Part shown: one piece after another, positions 6,098 to 9,316 of the stretch | How positions within the stretch are numbered: the stretch's first letter is position 1 | Layout of the letters: each line of letters begins with the position of its first letter | Origin: an uncultured Prevotella sp. | Lineage (GTDB): Bacteria > Bacteroidota > Bacteroidia > Bacteroidales > Bacteroidaceae | Reading direction: 5' to 3' | Assembly (NCBI GenBank): GCA_900762125.1 | Contig: CAAFFL010000190.1 | Coordinates: 1 to 9,316 of the forward strand | Length of the DNA: 9,316 nucleotides | Position numbers and translations under genes: made by a program | The notes under the pieces: model-generated | What the model was told of the DNA's origin: nothing | The model's input: the letters and a program-made list of their open reading frames with translations, nothing else | Database searches by the model: none

Positions 6098-6790
6098 ATG
6101 AATCGAATTTTGATCACCATCGCTTTCATGCTGGGCGCTTTGCCAATGCTTGCGCAGCAGAGTGGCGTGGAATGCGAAGATACCTGCCGCCACATCCATG
6201 GCATCGACCTGAGCCACTACCAGGGCACCGTGTTCTGGGAGACTGTCGGCGAGTCGAAGATGGCGTATGTCTATCTGAAAGCTACGGAGGGCGGTGACAA
6301 TGTCGACGACCGCTACAAGCAAAACATCGACCTGGCACACCGCTATGGCCTGAAGGTGGGGTCCTACCATTTCTATCGGCCGAAGATCCAGCAGGAAGTG
6401 CAGTTGCAGAACTTCATGGCACAGTGTCGTCCCGGCGACCAGGACCTCATCCCGATGATCGACATCGAGACGAAGAGCGGCCTCGGGACGGAGGAGTTTC
6501 AGGACTCGTTGTTCCGCTTCCTCCATCTGGTGGAGAAGGCCTACAAGCAGAAACCCCTGCTCTACACCGGTGCCAACTTTTACGACCACTATCTCCTCGG
6601 GGAACTTGGCGGCTACAAAGTGATGATCGCCCAATACACCAAGACGGAGCCCGTGCTGAAGGATGACCTCGACTACATCCTGTGGCAATACACTGGCAAG
6701 GGTCGTCTCAACGGCATCAACGGCTATGTGGACAAGAGCCGCTTCATGGGGAAACATAAACTCAGAGAAATCAGATTCCGACACAGGTGA
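6098..6790 (+). CDS. Secreted GH25 family muramidase (lysozyme)
   Basis: The enzyme cleaves the beta-1,4 bond between N-acetylmuramic acid and N-acetylglucosamine in peptidoglycan. The product is 230 residues: a signal peptide of about 19 residues (MNRILITIAFMLGALPMLA, then QQ) and one GH25 domain to the end. GH25 hallmarks are GIDLSHYQG at 35-43 (D37), YLKATEG at 59-65, GSYHFYRP at 88-95, PMIDIE at 119-124 with the catalytic pair D122 and E124, and the late WQYTGKG. All catalytic positions are intact. It lacks cell-wall-binding repeats, and no lipobox cysteine follows the signal peptide, so it should be periplasmic or exported. ATG 6098 is chosen over an upstream in-frame TTG at 6080 because it starts the signal peptide exactly and follows the promoter box. 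It may act in wall remodelling or against other bacteria; nothing nearby decides. Confidence 0.9.
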   Translation: MNRILITIAFMLGALPMLAQQSGVECEDTCRHIHGIDLSHYQGTVFWETVGESKMAYVYLKATEGGDNVDDRYKQNIDLAHRYGLKVGSYHFYRPKIQQEVQLQNFMAQCRPGDQDLIPMIDIETKSGLGTEEFQDSLFRFLHLVEKAYKQKPLLYTGANFYDHYLLGELGGYKVMIAQYTKTEPVLKDDLDYILWQYTGKGRLNGINGYVDKSRFMGKHKLREIRFRHR

Positions 6791-6811
6791 GAGTTACGAG
6801 TTACGAGTTAG
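6791..6811 (+). repeat. Three tandem GAGTTAC heptamers after the GH25 stop
   Basis: GAGTTAC, GAGTTAC and GAGTTAG follow one another without gaps, beginning at the base after the TGA stop of the muramidase and ending 22 bp before the zinc-ribbon ATG. It is a simple-sequence tract that could vary in copy number by slippage. It is outside coding sequence, so copy number would change only the spacer. Confidence 0.8.
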
Positions 6812-6833
6812 AAATAAAAAATATTCTTAGATT

Positions 6834-8051
6834 ATGGCCATTATAAAGTGTCCCGAGTGCGGACGTCAGATCAGCGACAAAGCACCCACATGCCCCAACT
6901 GCGGCGTTGAAATAGCAGGAAAGATCGTGAAGTGCCCACAGTGTGGCGAAGTATATTTCAAGGATCAGGAGATGTGCCCGAGCTGCCATCACCTCACCCG
7001 ACTCGAAGGCGCTGTGGGCTATGCTAACGAGAAGCCCGCACAGCAGCCTGCCACCCCGCCAACACCGCCACGTCAGTCGGCAGCACCGGTCACCACGCCT
7101 CGTCCTCAGGGCACAGGCAACGGTGCCGACAACGATGGCAATGCCCCCGTCAACGGTCAGCCGACAGCCGACAAGCCCAAGCGCAACAACGTGGGCAAGC
7201 TGCTCGTCTCCGTCGTCATCGCTGCCCTCATCTGCGGCGTGTGCTTCTATTTCTACAACCGTTCGAACACCTCTGAGGAGCAGGAGCAATACGAATACGC
7301 CATGAAGAGCAACGACCCGCTGGTGCTGCAGAGCTACCTCGACGCCTTCAAGGATGCGCCGGAGGCTCACCGCGACTCCATCCAGGCACACCTCGATGCG
7401 CTGAAGATGCAGGACAACGACTGGACGAACGCCCTCGTGAGTGGTTCAAAGACCGCCCTACTCGACTACCTCTCGAAGCACCCGAACTCCGAGCACAAGC
7501 AGGAGGCAATGCACAAGATTGACTCCCTCGACTGGGCCGAAGCCAGCAACGAAAGCACCATCGAGGCCATCAACGGCTACCTCACCGAGCACGCCAACGG
7601 CGACCATGTCGATGAGGCCAACGACCTGCTGAAGAAGCTCAAGGCGAACACTGTGCAGCCGGAGGACAAGGCCCTCGTGAGCTCCGTGATGCGTCACTTC
7701 TTCCAGGCGATCAACAGCCGCGACGAAGCAAGTCTGATGGCGACCTGCGCACCGCTGCTCACGAACTTCCTCGGCAAGACGAATGCCACGAAGGCGGACG
7801 TGGTGACGTTCATGAACAAGATCTACAAGGAGGACATCACCAACATGAACTGGCATCTGAACAACGACTACAAGATCCAGAAGAAGGAGATTGGTGATGA
7901 GCAATATGAGTACACCGTCGACTTCTCTGCCGTGATGAACCTCGAGCGCACGGACGCCACAAAGGAGACGAATCCACACTTCAAGATCCAGACGAAGATC
8001 AATCCTGACGGTGAGATCACCGCCATGACAATGACGAAGATCCTGGAGTAG
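6834..8051 (+). CDS. Zinc-ribbon membrane protein with extracytoplasmic helical repeats and NTF2-like C-terminus
   Basis: The protein has 405 residues in five parts. Residues 4-24 and 32-52 form two CxxC...CxxC zinc ribbons (C6, C9, C20, C23; C34, C37, C48, C51). Residues 65-118 are a Pro/Thr/Asn-rich linker. Residues 121-141 are one membrane segment (GKLLVSVVIAALICGVCFYF), preceded by KPKR, so the ribbons should stay in the cytoplasm. Residues 148-270 are three short helical repeats built like Y-L-x4-P-x3-H-x3-A, resembling TPR-like units. Residues 275-405 look like an NTF2-like alpha/beta domain (VMRHFFQAINSRDEASLMA ... KIQTKINPDGEITAMTMTK). This zinc-ribbon, membrane, sensor-domain layout recurs in Bacteroidota envelope proteins of unknown function. 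It follows the muramidase by 43 bp, so the two may be co-transcribed and both act at the envelope. A strong terminator follows. No enzymatic motif is visible. Confidence 0.85.
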   Translation: MAIIKCPECGRQISDKAPTCPNCGVEIAGKIVKCPQCGEVYFKDQEMCPSCHHLTRLEGAVGYANEKPAQQPATPPTPPRQSAAPVTTPRPQGTGNGADNDGNAPVNGQPTADKPKRNNVGKLLVSVVIAALICGVCFYFYNRSNTSEEQEQYEYAMKSNDPLVLQSYLDAFKDAPEAHRDSIQAHLDALKMQDNDWTNALVSGSKTALLDYLSKHPNSEHKQEAMHKIDSLDWAEASNESTIEAINGYLTEHANGDHVDEANDLLKKLKANTVQPEDKALVSSVMRHFFQAINSRDEASLMATCAPLLTNFLGKTNATKADVVTFMNKIYKEDITNMNWHLNNDYKIQKKEIGDEQYEYTVDFSAVMNLERTDATKETNPHFKIQTKINPDGEITAMTMTKILE

Positions 8052-8067
8052 GCTTGATTTCGGAAGG

Positions 8068-8104
8068 GTCCGGCTTGGTAAGCCGGACTTGTCCAACGGC
8101 GAAC
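8068..8104 (-). repeat. REP-like hairpin repeat, copy 2 (inverted)
   Basis: On the minus strand the head GTTCGCCGTTGGAC (8104-8091) is followed by AA and a perfect hairpin (GTCCGGCTT, loop ACC, AAGCCGGAC; 8088-8068). The head differs from copy 1 at one of 14 positions. The stem differs from copies 1 and 3 by a base-pair swap that keeps the pairing. It begins 16 bp after the zinc-ribbon stop codon. Confidence 0.7.
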
Positions 8105-8147
8105 ATCATAAACAGCACAACCAACAGCATAACAGCGCAAAAACAGC

Positions 8148-8182
8148 AAGGGGAGCCTGACAGTCAGGTTCCCCTTTTTTTT
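8148..8182 (+). terminator. Strong intrinsic terminator after the zinc-ribbon gene
   Basis: A 13-position stem (8148-8160 with 8164-8176, one G-T pair, loop CAG) runs directly into eight T residues (8175-8182). The arms read AAGGGGAGCCTGA and TCAGGTTCCCCTT. It lies about 97 bp after the stop codon, should end the plus-strand transcript, and separates it from the convergent RluA gene. Confidence 0.92.
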
Positions 8183-8194
8183 GTTGCAGTTAAT

Positions 8195-8233
8195 GAAGTT
8201 CGCTGTCAGACCGTCGGGCTTATCAAGCCCGAC
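8195..8233 (+). repeat. REP-like hairpin repeat, copy 3
   Basis: The head GTTCGCTGTCAGAC (8198-8211) is followed by one base and a perfect hairpin at 8213-8233 (GTCGGGCTT, loop ATC, AAGCCCGAC). It agrees with copy 1 at 34 of 39 positions and faces copy 2 head to head. A further CCT after the stem is shared with copy 2, taking the similarity to about 2 bp from the RluA stop codon. Confidence 0.78.
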
Positions 8234-8237
8234 CCTC

Positions 8238-9104
8238 CTAAAACAGCTCGGTGAACTTCTGCGGTATCTGCGTCTGAAACTCCATCGACTGATGGGTGAC
8301 GGGATGATAGAAGCAGAGCACGTAGGCATGGAGGCAGAGGCGCCCGATGGGGTCGTCGCCGTTGCCGTACTTCGGGTCACCACAGACCGGATGGCCCATG
8401 TCCGCGGCATGCACACGGATCTGGTTCTTGCGGCCCGTCTCCAGCTTAAACTCCACCAGCGAGTGGTCGCCAGAGCGGTCGAGGACATAGAAATGTGTAA
8501 TGGCATACTTTCCGCCATTGTCCACGGGCGAGCTATAGGTGATGTACGCCTTGTTGTCCTTCAGCCAGTTGGCGATGGTGCCCTCGTTGTCCTCCATCAC
8601 GCCGGAGAGCACGGCGACATAGCGGCGGTCGTAGACGGTGTGGTGCCAGTCGGCCTCCAGGGCGAGCTCCGTCTGCTTGTCCTTGGCATAGACCATCAGC
8701 CCCGACGTGTCGCGGTCGAGGCGGTGGACGACGTGCGCCTGGCAGTGCTGCTTGCTCTTCTGGAAGTAGTCATCGAGGACAGCCTTGACGTTCAGCGAAC
8801 TATGTCCTGCCGCCATCGAGAGGATGCCAATGTTCTTCTCCACGACAACGATCCAGCGGTCCTCATAGACTATCTTCACATAGCGGCTGTGGAAGGCATT
8901 GTTCTTCTTCGTCATGCTGACGGCGACCTTCATCCCCGACTCCAGCGGATAGTCGAACTGCGTGACGACCTTTCCATTGACCTTGATGCCCTGTCCGTGG
9001 AGGATGTCCTTCACCTTCGTGCGACTCATACCAATGTTGGCCAGGAGCCAGCCGAGGAGCTTTGACGGCTCGCTGACGGTATAGTGCTTATAGTTATTTT
9101 CCAT
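8238..9104 (-). CDS. RluA-family RNA pseudouridine synthase
   Basis: This enzyme converts specific uridines in rRNA or tRNA to pseudouridine. The product has 288 residues. Residues 12-60 form an S4-like RNA-binding domain (KLLGWLLANIGMSRTKVKDI, then GIKVNGKVVTQFDYPLESGM). The catalytic domain follows from about residue 75, with the RluA signature VHRLDRDTSGLMVYAK at 126-141; D130 is the catalytic aspartate. Further family motifs are YEDRWIVVVEKNIGILSM (80-97), LETGRKNQIRVHAADMGHPV and the late GRLCLHAYVL. The target site cannot be told from sequence; RluD-like and RluC-like members share these features. ATG 9104 follows a run of T then GA, without a Shine-Dalgarno sequence. The gene converges on the zinc-ribbon gene, and no T-rich terminator of its own is seen downstream, only repeat copy 3. 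Confidence 0.92.
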   Translation of the reverse strand: MENNYKHYTVSEPSKLLGWLLANIGMSRTKVKDILHGQGIKVNGKVVTQFDYPLESGMKVAVSMTKKNNAFHSRYVKIVYEDRWIVVVEKNIGILSMAAGHSSLNVKAVLDDYFQKSKQHCQAHVVHRLDRDTSGLMVYAKDKQTELALEADWHHTVYDRRYVAVLSGVMEDNEGTIANWLKDNKAYITYSSPVDNGGKYAITHFYVLDRSGDHSLVEFKLETGRKNQIRVHAADMGHPVCGDPKYGNGDDPIGRLCLHAYVLCFYHPVTHQSMEFQTQIPQKFTELF

Positions 9105-9122
9105 TCAAAAAAACTGTGTCAA

Positions 9123-9140
9123 CTGTATCTGTATCTGTGT
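9123..9140. repeat. Three hexamer repeats CTGTAT/CTGTAT/CTGTGT
   Basis: Three 6-nt units stand in tandem, the last with one change, in the 63-bp spacer between the membrane-protein fragment and the RluA start. No function is apparent; it is a short simple-sequence tract. Confidence 0.5.
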
Positions 9141-9167
9141 CACGCTCAGGAGCGGCACGGACGCTTT

Positions 9168-9316
9168 CTATTCCTTCCGCTTCCAGATCTTGACGATCTT
9201 CCGGTGGATGGCGATGATGTTGGAGATGCTCACGAGGATGAAGAGCGCCACGCCGAGGATGATGGCGGGCAGCATCGCCGTAGTGTCGATGTTCGGGAAG
9301 AGGGTCTCGATGACGC
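9168..9316 (-). CDS. C-terminal end of a membrane protein (5' part outside window)
   Basis: Only the last 48 codons are present, ending in a TAG at 9170-9168. The fragment (beginning VIETLFPNIDTTAML) contains one hydrophobic segment near fragment residues 14-36 (PAIILGVALFILVSISNII) and then a basic tail IHRKIVKIWKRKE, which would lie in the cytoplasm by the positive-inside rule. The family cannot be identified from so little. The frame is supported by the clean membrane-segment and basic-tail pattern and by its position upstream of, and on the same strand as, the RluA gene (63-bp gap). Confidence 0.65.
   Translation of the reverse strand, partial: VIETLFPNIDTTAMLPAIILGVALFILVSISNIIAIHRKIVKIWKRKE

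Noticed and set aside
6071..6784. A 237-codon minus-strand frame opposite the muramidase
   Set aside because: The muramidase has a signal peptide and all catalytic motifs; the opposite frame is compositional shadow.
8181..9065. A 294-codon open frame on the plus strand opposite the RluA gene
   Set aside because: The minus strand encodes an intact pseudouridine synthase with its catalytic motif. The plus frame has no family features and would begin between the terminator and repeat copy 3.

Overview
The window most resembles a member of the Bacteroidota, probably Prevotella or a close relative. The reasons are: several promoters match the Bacteroidota -7 motif TAnnTTTG; gene starts are preceded by A-rich leaders without Shine-Dalgarno sequences; coding regions look GC-rich by eye while spacers are AT-rich; and the gene families present are typical of that group. 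This is inference, since no rRNA or marker gene is present.

Positions 1-5153 form a hexuronate (galacturonate) breakdown locus. A 2-keto-3-deoxygluconate kinase (kdgK, minus strand, cut by the window start) is divergent from a LacI-family regulator. The regulator is followed on the plus strand by altronate dehydratase (uxaA) and a NhaC-family membrane transporter. UxaA makes 2-keto-3-deoxygluconate and KdgK phosphorylates it, so the two enzymes catalyse consecutive steps. The regulator between them is the obvious candidate for controlling both. The shared spacer at 942-1129 carries two face-to-face TATTTTTG boxes and a TGTGC-N4-GCACA palindrome over the regulator's probable -33 element. The transporter's place directly after uxaA suggests a role in sugar-acid or cation movement linked to this pathway.

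Positions 5154-8051 hold three plus-strand genes: an unrecognised soluble protein of about 267 residues, a secreted GH25 muramidase, and a zinc-ribbon protein with one membrane segment and a probable extracytoplasmic C-terminal part. The GH25 gene has a perfect TACCTTTG box 5 bp before its ATG and may be transcribed almost without a leader. A strong intrinsic terminator at 8148-8182 closes this group.

Positions 8238-9316 are on the minus strand: an RluA-family pseudouridine synthase, converging on the zinc-ribbon gene, and the last 48 codons of a membrane protein upstream of it.

The least expected structure is a small dispersed repeat of about 39 nt: a conserved 14-nt head (GTTCGCYGTYRGAC) plus a 9-bp stem with a 3-nt loop. 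It occurs three times, at 2256-2294 (plus), 8068-8104 (minus) and 8195-8233 (plus). The stems carry compensating changes. The last two copies face each other around the terminator, like a bacterial interspersed mosaic (REP/BIME-like) element. Several short tandem repeats also lie directly after stop codons (3821-3860, 6791-6811). I see no tRNA, rRNA, CRISPR array, insertion sequence or phage gene. No stretch over 300 bases lacks a gene.
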